DNA of 64,000 nucleotides from an uncultured Opitutales bacterium (GTDB lineage: Bacteria; Verrucomicrobiota; Verrucomicrobiia; Opitutales; Intestinicryptomonadaceae): assembly GCA_944389175.1 (NCBI GenBank), contig CALXLK010000008.1:1-64000 (forward strand), given 5' to 3'. Below are positions 45,781 to 54,977 of this stretch, one piece after another. Position 1 is the first letter of the stretch; the number at the start of each line of letters is the position of its first letter. The notes under the pieces are model-generated. The model had not been told where the DNA came from. It ran no database searches and worked only from the letters and a program-made list of their open reading frames with translations. Made by a program: the position numbers and the translations under genes.

Positions 45781-45822
45781 AAGACAAAAAAAACCGGGAA
45801 AAATCCCGGCTTTTTTGTCTTT
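45781..45822. terminator. Bidirectional terminator between PEP-CTERM gene and gpmI
   Basis: CCGGGA/TCCCGG around an AAAA loop, extended outward by A-runs facing T-runs (AAGACAAAAAA with TTTTTTGTCTT). It serves both convergent genes. Confidence 0.88.
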
Positions 45823-45873
45823 TACAAGCTTAGGTAAGTGGCGAATATTGATTCTTCGCCTAAGCGACGTAGG

Positions 45874-47451
45874 CTAGCTTACAATCAGCGATTTGCCAGT
45901 CATCTCCTGCGGAACCTTTAGGCCCATAAGCTGCAGGATAGTCGGGGCTATGTCTCCGAGATTTCCGCCTTCCTGGCGCAGCTTTAGGCCTTCTAGCCCC
46001 TTGCCGTAGATTACTACCTCCACCGGGTTCATGGTGTGGCGCGTGTGCGGAGAGTTCGTTTTCGGATCGAACATCTGGTCGCTATTGCCGTGGTCGGCCG
46101 TTATCACCATGGCGGCGCCGGTCTTGTCGGCGGCCTCGGCAATTTCTTTGACACCGCGGTCCACGGCCTCGATGGCCTTGATAGCCGCAGGCAGGTTGCC
46201 CGTGTGCCCGACCATGTCGCCGTTTGCAAAGTTTACGACAATGAGAGCATACTTGTTTTCCTCAACGGCGTGCGCCACGGCGTCGGCAACTCCGGGCTCG
46301 CTCATCTCGGGCTTCTGGTCGTAGGTTTGAACGTCCCGGGGCGAGTCTATTAGTATGCGGTCTTCGCCGGGGAAGGGTTCGTCGCGCCCGTCGTTGAAGA
46401 AAAACGTCACGTGGGCGTACTTTTCCGTCTCCGCGCAGCGCAACTGGGCAAGACCCAATGAGCTTATATAGCTGCCCAATATGTTTACCATCTTCGGCGG
46501 TTTTGGGAAGAGAATATTCGGGCAAAGCCCCTCTTTGTATTCGGTCATTGTGGCAAAGAATACCTTGGGGTGTATCTTGCGCGCAAAACCCTCGAAGTTG
46601 TCCTCGACGAATGCGGCAGTCATTTCGCGCGGGCGGTCGCTGCGGAAATTAAAGAATATTACGGCGTCGCCGTCGCAGACTCTCCCGATGGGCTTGCCGT
46701 CCTTTTCAATCCAAGTAGGCGGTATGAATTCGTCGCCTTTCATGTTGTCTTGCGCGGGGTGGGCGTAGTAGTTGGTAAAGGCGTCTTCGGGCTTTGAAAC
46801 GGCGCATACCGTGCCGGCGCCGACCAGGCAGTCATACGCCTTTTCGACTCTGTCCCAGCGCTTGTCTCTGTCCATGGCCCAGTATCTGCCAATCACCGAG
46901 GCGACGCACCCGGTGCCGTACTCGGCCATCTTTTCCTCGACTTGTTTTATAAAGCCCAGCCCGCTTTCCGAAGGGGTGTCGCGCCCGTCGGTGAAGGCGT
47001 GCAGGTAGACCTTTTTGTAGCCTTTTTTGCCGCAGATTTCAAACAGCCAGTACAGATGCCTGAGCATCGAGTGCACGCCGGCGTCGGAACAGAGGCCGAA
47101 CAAGTGCAGGGCGCCGCCCTTGTCCATAGTCTGAAAAACTTTCTTTAGCACCGGGCTTTCAAGTATGGCGCCGCTCTTAAAGCCCTTGTCAATCCTGACT
47201 ATTTCCTGGTCGACAACCCTGCCGGCGCCTATGTTTTGGTGGCCGACTTCGCTGTTGCCCATTATGCCATCGGGCAGGCCAACTGCAAGTCCGCAGGCCG
47301 AGATCTCGGTGCGCGGATACTTGGCCGAGAGGCTTTTGCAAAACGGCGCGTTGGCCAGTTTTATGGCGTTGTATTTGTCGAGAGAGCTGTCGTGGTTTTC
47401 GCCCCAGCCGTCTCTTATAACTAATATTACAGGTCTTCTAACTCCGTTCAT
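45874..47451 (-). CDS. gpmI: 2,3-bisphosphoglycerate-independent phosphoglycerate mutase
   Basis: 525 residues of the alkaline-phosphatase superfamily. It interconverts 3- and 2-phosphoglycerate in glycolysis. Asp14 in [10 protein letters not shown] and Ser67 in [15 protein letters not shown] are the metal ligand and phosphoserine nucleophile. [35 protein letters not shown] and the end [13 protein letters not shown] are all family landmarks. The length is normal. It is divergent from yajC, and no strong ribosome site is seen. Confidence 0.95.
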   Translation of the reverse strand: MNGVRRPVILVIRDGWGENHDSSLDKYNAIKLANAPFCKSLSAKYPRTEISACGLAVGLPDGIMGNSEVGHQNIGAGRVVDQEIVRIDKGFKSGAILESPVLKKVFQTMDKGGALHLFGLCSDAGVHSMLRHLYWLFEICGKKGYKKVYLHAFTDGRDTPSESGLGFIKQVEEKMAEYGTGCVASVIGRYWAMDRDKRWDRVEKAYDCLVGAGTVCAVSKPEDAFTNYYAHPAQDNMKGDEFIPPTWIEKDGKPIGRVCDGDAVIFFNFRSDRPREMTAAFVEDNFEGFARKIHPKVFFATMTEYKEGLCPNILFPKPPKMVNILGSYISSLGLAQLRCAETEKYAHVTFFFNDGRDEPFPGEDRILIDSPRDVQTYDQKPEMSEPGVADAVAHAVEENKYALIVVNFANGDMVGHTGNLPAAIKAIEAVDRGVKEIAEAADKTGAAMVITADHGNSDQMFDPKTNSPHTRHTMNPVEVVIYGKGLEGLKLRQEGGNLGDIAPTILQLMGLKVPQEMTGKSLIVS

Positions 47452-47697
47452 AACTATTTATAAAAATTTAGAGCAGTATTATTTCAACGCGCGCACATTT
47501 CAACCTTTATTTTACCGGCCGCCAATTTTGGCGACAATCCTCCCCGTGACGATGGCACAGACCCTTGTTACGGCTTTTGTCCCGGCGCGGAAAATCTCAG
47601 TTATCCAGGGGCGGAAAATCTAAGGGCTGCTATTTTTTTCTTGCAAGGGGCGCGACGTGCAAGTTTAATATTCGGCTTATTGAACATTTTGTTGAAT

Positions 47698-48033
47698 ATG
47701 GAAAACATTATATCTCTAATTGCACAGGAATCCGCGCCGGCTCCCCAGGGTGGCGGCGTCTCGATGTTGTTGTTCATCGTGATTATGTTCGCGGCGATGT
47801 ATTTCTTGATGATCGCCCCGCAGCGCAAGCGCCAAAAACAGCACCAGGCTATGGTGAAGGCATTGCAGTCGGGCGATAAGGTCGTTACAATCGGCGGAAT
47901 TATCGGTACTATTACAAACGTTAAGGAAAAGACTTTTATATTGAAGCTTTGCGACAACACAAAGGTTGAATTTCTAAAGTCGGCAATCAGCGAAAAGCTC
48001 TCCGACGAGGAAAAGAGCGCAGAGAACAAATAG
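47698..48033 (+). CDS. yajC: Sec translocon accessory protein YajC
   Basis: 111 residues. One membrane helix (residues about 20-40, MLLFIVIMFAAMYFLMI) is followed by APQRKRQKQHQAMVKALQSGDKVVTIGGI, the YajC signature. The acidic-basic tail is cytoplasmic. The start was set at MENIISLIA. An upstream 19-codon extension is unlike the family. YajC joins SecDF in a complex that aids SecYEG. It lies 71 bp before secDF with a terminator-like hairpin between them. Confidence 0.93.
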   Translation: MENIISLIAQESAPAPQGGGVSMLLFIVIMFAAMYFLMIAPQRKRQKQHQAMVKALQSGDKVVTIGGIIGTITNVKEKTFILKLCDNTKVEFLKSAISEKLSDEEKSAENK

Positions 48034-48047
48034 TCTTTATAAAAGCG

Positions 48048-48075
48048 CGCCGTACATTAACGCACGGCGTTTTTT
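48048..48075 (+). terminator. Terminator-like hairpin between yajC and secDF
   Basis: CGCCGT pairs with ACGGCG across a 10-base loop and is followed by six T. It may reduce read-through so that YajC exceeds SecDF. Confidence 0.65.
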
Positions 48076-48104
48076 GCTATTTAATACAACTTAAAGGACG
48101 CTAA

Positions 48105-50711
48105 ATGTTAAAACCTGCAATCAATTCAAATTCGGGGATATTGTGGAAATTCGTGCTGACGGCTTTGGTTTTGGCCTGGGCGGCGTTTTCCATGTTTCCG
48201 GTAACCGATACGCCGTTTGAAAAGTACATTCTCACTCGCGCGACGGCCAACCAGGCCGAGTTTACGCAAAAAATTCTTCCGGCGGCCGAGGCGCGCGTGG
48301 ACAAGGCAAACTACAAGAATAATCCTGACAAGTCGCCGACGCTCTACATAGCTTTGAGAGACTACGCCAACGCCAACGATATCGACCTTTCCAAGTATTT
48401 TCCGGACATAAGGGTATCAGATATAAAGATTCTCAAAAAGCGCAACGACATCCTCCTTAAGGAGCTTTACCGCCAGAGCAAGGGCGCGCTTAAGAAAGGT
48501 CTAGACTTGCAGGGCGGCGTATCGTTCACGCTGCAGATCGACGACAAGAATCTCGCAGGCGACGAGTATTCGCGCAAGGGACAGCTCGAGGACGTGCTCA
48601 CGGTTATGAATAACCGCATAAACGGCTTGGGCGTCACGGAGCCTACAATCCGCATAATGGGAAGCAATTCTGTCGAAGTTCAGATGCCAGGCGTCTCTCT
48701 AAAGGACAATCCAGAGTCTATTGAGGAGCTTTCGCGTCCGGCAAAGCTCGAGTTCCGCAAGGTGCACAGGAGCCTGCGTCCCTCATCGGCAAAGCCGCCG
48801 CTCTCAGAGATCCCCATGGGGTACGAGGTAATGATGATGGAAAGCGAAAGGGGAAACCAGGTCGTTCAGGTTCCCTATTACGTCAAGATCCGCCCCGAGG
48901 CTTCGGGAGAAATCATAAAGAGGGCGTACCCGGCAATGGAGGATTCAAACCGCTTTACCGTGTGCATGGAGTTTACCCCGGAGGGCTCCAAAGTCTTTGA
49001 GAGAATCACGCGCACGATTCTCGATGAGGACAGACAGACCGGGACGAAGCAGCCCCTTGCAATAGTGCTCGACGGCCGCCTCATGAGCGCTCCGAACATC
49101 GTAAGCGTAATTAGCGACAGGGGGTCTATCACCGGTAATTTCACGCGGCGCGAAGCGGTGGAGCTTGCCAATGCGCTCAATAACCCGCTTTCTGTCGGAT
49201 TGAAGCGCACATCGCTTAGCGAGGTAGGGCCATCCCTGGCTGATTCCGCCAAGCAGAGCTCTTTCCTGGCGGCGGGAATAGGCACATTCTTGACCGTCGC
49301 TTTCATGATTTTAGTTTACAAATTTATGGGGGTAATCGCCGTTATTTCGGTTTTTGCAAACATATTTATGATAGTGGGCGTGCTGGCGAGCTTCGGCGCG
49401 ACGATGACGCTGCCGGGCATTGCGGCTTTGGTGCTCACCCTGGGCATGGCGGTCGACTCCAATATTCTGGTATTTGAGCGAATGAGGGAGGAATCTCTGT
49501 TGGGCAAGAGCCTGTGGACGTCGCTTATGGCAGGCTACGAAAAGGCGTTCTCGGCAATAGTTGACGCCAACATAACAACCCTTATCTCGGCATTGATATT
49601 GTGGAAGTTTGGCACGGGTCCCGTGAAAGGCTTTGGCGTGACTCTTGCAATAGGCATATTTACGACGCTTTTCTGCTGCTTGGTATTTAGCCGCGCAATA
49701 CTCGAGTTCGGAGTAAAGTACAACATAATAAGAACGTCGCTTAAAAAAGGCATGCTAAGCGGCTGCAATTTCGACTTCTTCAAGTATGTCAGAGCTTCGT
49801 TTATAATATCGTGGACGATAGTTCTTTTGGGCGTTGCCGTTCTTTTCTACCGCGGCGACAAGACCCTTAGCATCGACTTCACCGGCGGCGATATTGTAAC
49901 AATAGCTTTCAATCCCGACAAAAAAATTCCGATCGAAAAGGTGTTGGCTTTGAGCACTTCGACAGGCGAGGGCAGTCTCGGCGAGGTGCAGGCCTCGTAC
50001 CAGGTTGATATCTCTTCCAAAGACGAACACCTGGTGCTGCAGGTCGAGAGCGAAAAGGGGCAGAAGGCTTTCGATATTCTGAATAAGAAGTATCCCGAGG
50101 CGCAGCTTAAGCTCGTTGGGCAGACGAGCGTCGGCGGTTCGGTCAGCAGCGACATAACAAGGGATGCATTTATATCCATAGCCCTCTCCCTGCTTGCAAT
50201 ATTGGTGTACGTGGCCTTCAGATTCGAATTTAGCTACGGCATAGGAGCTCTGGTTGCAACCTTCCACGACGTCGTCATGTGTATAGGCTTGTACGTAATA
50301 CTGGGCTTGTTTGGCGTCGGCAGCGGACAGTTCTCCGCGCCGATGGTCGCGGCGGTTCTGATGGTAATGGGATACACCATCAACGACAAGATCGTCGTAT
50401 TCGACCGAATAAGAGAAGAGCTTACGCTTAAGCCGAATCTTTCGTTGAAGGAAATAGTCAACCTCTCAATCAACGTCACGCTTTCCCGAACGCTGCTTAC
50501 AAGCGTCAGCACGTTCCTGGCCGCGGGCGCCTTGTTCCTATTTGGCACCGGCATAATTGTGGACTTCTCGCTGATGTTCCTGGCAGGTATAGTAGTGGGC
50601 ACATTCTCCTCGATATTTATCGCCAGCCCCGTATTCTACTGGTGGAATAAGGGCAGCCGCGAAAAGGTCGAAAAAAGCTCCGAGACATTGCAGGAGCGCA
50701 GTTGGGAATAA
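48105..50711 (+). CDS. secDF: Protein translocase subunit SecDF (fused)
   Basis: 868 residues combining SecD (about 1-545) and SecF (about 560-868) in one RND-type protein, which uses proton flow to pull exported protein through. GLDLQGGVSFTLQID marks the first periplasmic domain. GMAVDSNILVFERMREE holds the conserved Asp of the SecD membrane core. SIDFTGGDIV opens SecF, and GYTINDKIVVFDRIREEL is the SecF core motif with its Asp. About 12 membrane helices are evident. The SecD periplasmic part is moderately long. A terminator follows. Confidence 0.95.
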   Translation: MLKPAINSNSGILWKFVLTALVLAWAAFSMFPVTDTPFEKYILTRATANQAEFTQKILPAAEARVDKANYKNNPDKSPTLYIALRDYANANDIDLSKYFPDIRVSDIKILKKRNDILLKELYRQSKGALKKGLDLQGGVSFTLQIDDKNLAGDEYSRKGQLEDVLTVMNNRINGLGVTEPTIRIMGSNSVEVQMPGVSLKDNPESIEELSRPAKLEFRKVHRSLRPSSAKPPLSEIPMGYEVMMMESERGNQVVQVPYYVKIRPEASGEIIKRAYPAMEDSNRFTVCMEFTPEGSKVFERITRTILDEDRQTGTKQPLAIVLDGRLMSAPNIVSVISDRGSITGNFTRREAVELANALNNPLSVGLKRTSLSEVGPSLADSAKQSSFLAAGIGTFLTVAFMILVYKFMGVIAVISVFANIFMIVGVLASFGATMTLPGIAALVLTLGMAVDSNILVFERMREESLLGKSLWTSLMAGYEKAFSAIVDANITTLISALILWKFGTGPVKGFGVTLAIGIFTTLFCCLVFSRAILEFGVKYNIIRTSLKKGMLSGCNFDFFKYVRASFIISWTIVLLGVAVLFYRGDKTLSIDFTGGDIVTIAFNPDKKIPIEKVLALSTSTGEGSLGEVQASYQVDISSKDEHLVLQVESEKGQKAFDILNKKYPEAQLKLVGQTSVGGSVSSDITRDAFISIALSLLAILVYVAFRFEFSYGIGALVATFHDVVMCIGLYVILGLFGVGSGQFSAPMVAAVLMVMGYTINDKIVVFDRIREELTLKPNLSLKEIVNLSINVTLSRTLLTSVSTFLAAGALFLFGTGIIVDFSLMFLAGIVVGTFSSIFIASPVFYWWNKGSREKVEKSSETLQERSWE

Positions 50712-50732
50712 AAAACTCATAGAATTGCACAG

Positions 50733-50764
50733 AAAGACCTCCGTGATTGGGGGTCTTTTTTTTT
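50733..50764 (+). terminator. Intrinsic terminator after secDF
   Basis: AAAGACCTCC pairs with GGGGGTCTTT (one T-G) around a GTGATT loop and runs into nine or more T. Confidence 0.9.
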
Positions 50765-50883
50765 GCCGCAAAAAAAACGTATTTGCAATTGCCGCGCCGC
50801 AAAAACGCGCAACGCAGTATTAATTATGCGCCGCATCATGCGCGAGTAATCTTTGTTTTTGCAGCCATAGGGCAAAATTGAAA

Positions 50884-50912
50884 TCTGCGCCGAAAAAATT
50901 TTTCGGCGCAGA
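50884..50912. repeat. Perfect 14-bp inverted repeat
   Basis: TCTGCGCCGAAAAA and its exact complement flank a single A. The hairpin lies between the secDF terminator and the recJ promoter and has no T run behind it. The rest of the 250-bp gap shows only the recJ promoter region. Confidence 0.75.
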
Positions 50913-50974
50913 CGGCGCATTTGCGTAATTTTCTTCTCGCCAGTGGCACATGCGCGCAAAATTTTATAAAAAAC

Positions 50975-51008
50975 TTGACCGAATTGCACCTTGTGTTTTA
51001 CAAGGTGT
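50975..51008 (+). promoter_or_regulatory. Putative recJ promoter with overlapping dyad
   Basis: TTGACC and TACAAG are 18 bp apart. The perfect dyad CACCTTGT-GTTTT-ACAAGGTG (50987-51007) covers the -10 box and also the AAGGTG that would be the ribosome site, 4 bp before the ATG. It could be a repressor operator or, if transcribed, a hairpin hiding the ribosome site. Confidence 0.55.
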
Positions 51009-51011
51009 CCT

Positions 51012-52742
51012 ATGCAATGGGTTTTTTCCGAGTATGACAAGAAGTTGGCGGCCGATTTGGGCGCGTATTTGGGCGTATCGCCGCTGTTGGGCGCGTTGGT
51101 GCTCGAGCGCGGCTATACAGATCCGCTAAAGGCAAAAATGTTTCTTAGGCCAAAACTTGCAAATCTGGAAGACCCGTTTAGCGTCAAGAATTTGCGCGAG
51201 GCGGTATTGAGGATAATAGAGGCTATAGACAAGCATCAAAACATCCTCGTATTCGGCGACTACGACGTCGATGGAATAACAAGTACCACGCTGTTGGTAA
51301 GCATCTTGCGTTGTTTCGGAGTTCAGCCGAGCTACTTTGTTCCGCGCAGGATGGAGGAGGGCTACGGGTTGAGCAAATCCGCCCTCGAGAGGGCCCTTTC
51401 TCCCCAGCGCCCCGATTTGTTGATAGCCTTGGATTGCGGCACCAATGCCGTTGAGGCAATCAATTACATAACAAACAAAGATATCGATTTAATAATTGTA
51501 GACCACCACCAGGCAAAAGAGGCCGTTTCAGGGACGGGAAAGCATATTTTGATAAACCCGCACGTATTCGACATAGAAGGCGCGCCGTGGCGAAATATGT
51601 GCACGGTGGGGCTCGTCTTTAAGCTTGCCCACGGCATAATAAAGGAAATGCGCCACCGAAACAACGAGGTCGCATGGAACATAAACCTTAAAGATTATCT
51701 CGACCTCGTCGCTATGGGCACCGTCGCCGACCTCGTGCCTTTGTGCGACGAAAACCGCATATTGGCCAGATACGGAATAAAACGTCTAAAGACGACTCGT
51801 CGCACGGGTATTCAAGCGCTCGTGCAGGCCAGCGGAATATCGCTTGGCGAAGACATAACCCCGATAGATATTTCCTTTAAACTCGGTCCGCGCATAAACG
51901 CAAGCGGGCGCTTGGCCGACGCGTCTTTGCCTCTGGACATGCTCCTAGGCGACGATTTCACGACGTGCTACCGCGCCGCTTGCGAGTTAAACGATATCAA
52001 CAAGGAGCGCCAAGACATAGAGCGCGGCGTCTTGGAAGACGCCATAAGGCAGGTAAAGCAGTATAATCTGGACAAGTTCCCATGCATTATCGTCTTTGAT
52101 CCGTCGTGGCACCCGGGAGTGGTGGGCATTATTGCCGGAAAGTTAAGCAGGGAGTACCACAAGCCGGTGATTGTTTTTGGCGAGATTGACAACGGCTTTA
52201 CCAAGGGATCCGGGCGCAGTGTTGCGGGGGTTGATATGGTTGAATGCCTGCAGTCGTGCACCGATTTGCTCGGCAGCTGGGGCGGGCATCCGATGGCGGT
52301 GGGAGTCTCCGTCAAGGAGGGCAAAGTCGACGAGTTCAGGGAGCGCCTGGCTGAGACCATAACAAAAAAATACGGCCCCGATTTTGATTTTTCGCCCAAG
52401 GTAAATATAAACCTGACCCTTGATTCAGGCGACGTCGGGCTGGAGCTTCTCGACGAGCTCGAGCTTCTATATCCTTTTGGCGAGGGCAATAAAGAGCCTG
52501 TGTTTGCCCTAAAAAATATAAAGCTTTTCAAGGAGCCAGAGCCTTTTGGCGGCGGCCAGAATTTCCGCTTCCAGATTCCGCTTGCAAACGGCAGTTGGAT
52601 AAACGCAGTGGCATGGCGCTTCGGCGACAATGTTCCTCCGGTAAATAAGCCGCTGGATTTCGCAATTAAGCTTGGCTGGAACAGATGGAATAGGAGAAAG
52701 ACTCCGCAGGCCACTCTTATCGATTGGCGCCTTAGCAAATAG
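51012..52742 (+). CDS. recJ: Single-strand-specific 5'-3' exonuclease RecJ
   Basis: 576 residues from MQWVFSEYDKK. RecJ degrades single-stranded DNA in recombination and mismatch repair. DHH motifs are present: FGDYDVDGITSTTLL (motif I), LIALDCGTNA, IVDHHQAK (DHH), and MGTVADLVPL. The DHHA1 domain has GRSVAGVDM and WGGHPMAVGVSV. The OB domain ends the protein. The length is normal. An upstream in-frame start 7 codons earlier would lie inside the hairpin and is less likely. Confidence 0.94.
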   Translation: MQWVFSEYDKKLAADLGAYLGVSPLLGALVLERGYTDPLKAKMFLRPKLANLEDPFSVKNLREAVLRIIEAIDKHQNILVFGDYDVDGITSTTLLVSILRCFGVQPSYFVPRRMEEGYGLSKSALERALSPQRPDLLIALDCGTNAVEAINYITNKDIDLIIVDHHQAKEAVSGTGKHILINPHVFDIEGAPWRNMCTVGLVFKLAHGIIKEMRHRNNEVAWNINLKDYLDLVAMGTVADLVPLCDENRILARYGIKRLKTTRRTGIQALVQASGISLGEDITPIDISFKLGPRINASGRLADASLPLDMLLGDDFTTCYRAACELNDINKERQDIERGVLEDAIRQVKQYNLDKFPCIIVFDPSWHPGVVGIIAGKLSREYHKPVIVFGEIDNGFTKGSGRSVAGVDMVECLQSCTDLLGSWGGHPMAVGVSVKEGKVDEFRERLAETITKKYGPDFDFSPKVNINLTLDSGDVGLELLDELELLYPFGEGNKEPVFALKNIKLFKEPEPFGGGQNFRFQIPLANGSWINAVAWRFGDNVPPVNKPLDFAIKLGWNRWNRRKTPQATLIDWRLSK

Positions 52743-53152
52743 CCTTTTCCACTAAATAGAGGCAGCAATCGGCGCGGAATATGTCAAAGTCGCTTCTTTT
52801 TTGCGAAATCACGCTCCCACTTGTAAGACGTGCATCTTATTAGATGTGTATTTGTTCGGTCTCCAGTAGGATTTTGTCGCTGTCGGCGCGGCATTATTTT
52901 GAGCCCGGCATATCTTTCATCGGGGGAAAAAGATAAAAAGTGCTTATCCGTGCGGGGGGGTGGGCATGCTGTTATCGTAGGGTATTATTCTGGATGAAGG
53001 GTTGTAGCAGTGTGCCTGGATTTATCTTTTATGCGGCGAAATTCCGCGCAAATAGTTGGAGTGCCTTTTTATGGTTTTTGTGCCTTGCAATCGGCCTGCG
53101 GGGCTCTTTATAGTTGACTTTAGCGGGGCTAATTTTATCAAATTCTTAAGAC
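52743..53152. other. Gene-free interval recJ/ugd
   Basis: 410 bp without a credible frame or RNA gene. No recJ terminator was found. A TTGACT (53114) with TCAAAT 18 bp on could start ugd transcription only about 10 bp before its ATG, giving an almost leaderless mRNA. Confidence 0.45.
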
Positions 53153-54478
53153 ATGAATATAGCAATAGTTGGTACCGGTTATGTGGGGCTTGTTTCGGGG
53201 GCTTGCTTTGCCGAAATGGGAGTTAACGTATTTTGCATAGATATTGACGAAAAGAAAATACAGCGCCTCAAAAACGGCGATATTCCGATTTACGAGCCGA
53301 ATCTCGACACGCTCGTGCGCGAAAACATAGAAAACCAGAGGCTTCATTTTACGAGCGATTTAAGCGCTATTTTAGACAAGGTCGAAATCGTGTTTACGGC
53401 GGTCGGAACGCCTCCCGACGAGGACGGCAGCGCCGACCTTTCCTACGTATTGAACGTCGCCCGTACGATAGGCAAAAACATGAAAAAATACGTGCTCGTA
53501 GTGACAAAAAGCACGGTTCCCGTGGGCACAGCCGAGAAGGTCAGGGCGGTAATAAACCAAGAATTGCAAAAACGCGGCGTAAGCGTGGAATTCGACGTGG
53601 CCTCCAACCCCGAATTTCTAAAGGAAGGCTCGGCCATTGAAGATTTCTCGAAGCCCGACCGCATAATAATAGGCGTCGACAGCCCGAGGGCAAAAAAGCT
53701 TATGACATCCCTTTACAAGCCCATTCTGCTGAACAATTTTAGAGCCATCTTTATGGACATAGCCTCTGCGGAAATGGCAAAATACGCCGCAAACGCCATG
53801 CTTGCAACGCGCATTTCCTTCATGAACGACATCGCAAACCTCTGCGAAAGGCTCGGCGCCAATATCGACATGGTGCGCGAGGGCATAGGCTCGGATTCGC
53901 GCATAGGCTCAAAATTCTTGCGGGCCGGCTGCGGCTACGGCGGATCGTGCTTCCCCAAGGACGTAAAGGCATTTCTTAAAACCGCGAAAGACTCGGGCTA
54001 CGAGCTGAGGGTTCTCGACGCTGTCGAGCGCGTAAACGAAGCCCAAAAACACATCTTATTTAAAAAGTTCACCGATATATTCGGCGCCGACGTAAAGGGC
54101 ATGAAAGTCGCCGTGTGGGGGCTGTCGTTTAAGCCCGGCACCGACGATATGCGCGAGGCGACCTCGCTTGTGCTTATCGACGAGCTCCTCAAGGCAGGCT
54201 GCGATATTACCGCCTGCGACCCAGCCGCGGTGCCCGAGTGCAAGCGCAGAATCGGCGCCGACACTATTAAATACGCAAAAGATATTTACCAGTGTTCGGC
54301 GGGCGCGCGCGTAATATTTCACGTTACTGAATGGAAAGAGTTTAGATTGCCAAATTGGGCGAAAATAAAATCCCTAATGGCAGGCGATCCCGTGCTAATA
54401 GACGGCCGCAACGTCTTCGTGGACGCGGATCTATGCGGCATAAGATACGAGCGAATAGGCTGCAATTCCCAAAAATAG
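53153..54478 (+). CDS. ugd: UDP-glucose 6-dehydrogenase
   Basis: 441 residues. It oxidises UDP-glucose twice to UDP-glucuronate with NAD+, a precursor for surface polysaccharide. The N-terminal Rossmann motif is AIVGTGYVGLVSGACFAE. STVPVGTAEKV and NPEFLKEGSAI are family blocks. The catalytic Cys is in GCGYGGSCFPKDVKAF. WGLSFKPGTDDMREA starts the UDP-binding domain. The length and motifs match the bacterial TuaD/Ugd type. No ribosome site is obvious. It is a single-gene unit. Confidence 0.93.
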   Translation: MNIAIVGTGYVGLVSGACFAEMGVNVFCIDIDEKKIQRLKNGDIPIYEPNLDTLVRENIENQRLHFTSDLSAILDKVEIVFTAVGTPPDEDGSADLSYVLNVARTIGKNMKKYVLVVTKSTVPVGTAEKVRAVINQELQKRGVSVEFDVASNPEFLKEGSAIEDFSKPDRIIIGVDSPRAKKLMTSLYKPILLNNFRAIFMDIASAEMAKYAANAMLATRISFMNDIANLCERLGANIDMVREGIGSDSRIGSKFLRAGCGYGGSCFPKDVKAFLKTAKDSGYELRVLDAVERVNEAQKHILFKKFTDIFGADVKGMKVAVWGLSFKPGTDDMREATSLVLIDELLKAGCDITACDPAAVPECKRRIGADTIKYAKDIYQCSAGARVIFHVTEWKEFRLPNWAKIKSLMAGDPVLIDGRNVFVDADLCGIRYERIGCNSQK

Positions 54479-54900
54479 CAGCCCTTTGAGACCGCCTTGG
54501 CCTGCGTCTGCATCGTTTGCACCGAGGTATTTATTTCTCCCATAAGCGCGGCATTTTATGCGGCAGTTATTAGCGCACCGCAGCATTTACTCGAGAGGCA
54601 TTGGCAGGCTTTAGGCTTCGAAAATGTAGAAGGCGCCCAATACAAAGCGTGCCGGATATGCGCTATTTTGCTTTTGCAACTTTTTATGCAGAGCCTCCAA
54701 AGCGGATATTTTTATTGCGCGCCCGCCCCGCCGCGCGTGGCGCGGAGGCTTCTTTTGTGCGTTATTTGCTTTTGAAGCCGACGCGGTTTTCATGTGTACT
54801 TTCTTATCGCACATGCAATAAGTACGCAAAAAAAAACATAAATTATTTCGCATCTTTTTTAAGCGGTCTTTTATGAACAAAAATATTTCATAAAAAGCGA
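54479..54900. other. Gene-free interval after ugd
   Basis: About 420 bp. Short basic or cysteine-rich frames exist on both strands (54497-54775 plus, 54611-54880 minus), but neither shows a ribosome site, motif or operon context. Confidence 0.5.
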
Positions 54901-54932
54901 AAAAAAAGCGACCGGCAAACCTGGCGCTTTTT
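54901..54932. terminator. Bidirectional terminator for the beta-helix gene
   Basis: AAAAAGCG pairs with CGCTTTTT, extended by CC/GG past a bulge. Long A and T runs lie on either side, so it can end the minus-strand glycosidase and plus-strand read-through from ugd. Confidence 0.75.
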
Positions 54933-54977
54933 GCTTTTTTTGTCGTTATTTAGAAAGGCAGGTTGCAGTGGAATTTG

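Noticed and set aside
45834-45880. Nested inverted repeats beside the gpmI stop (CTTAGG/CCTAAG and GGCGAA/TTCGCC)
   Set aside because: Arms are short and overlap each other. The strong bidirectional terminator next to it already explains 3' end formation.
46031-46353. Frames antisense to gpmI
   Set aside because: They are shadows of a fully conserved enzyme gene.
54497-54880. Cys-rich plus-strand frame and basic minus-strand frame after ugd
   Set aside because: No ribosome site or recognised family. They overlap each other and are isolated by a terminator.
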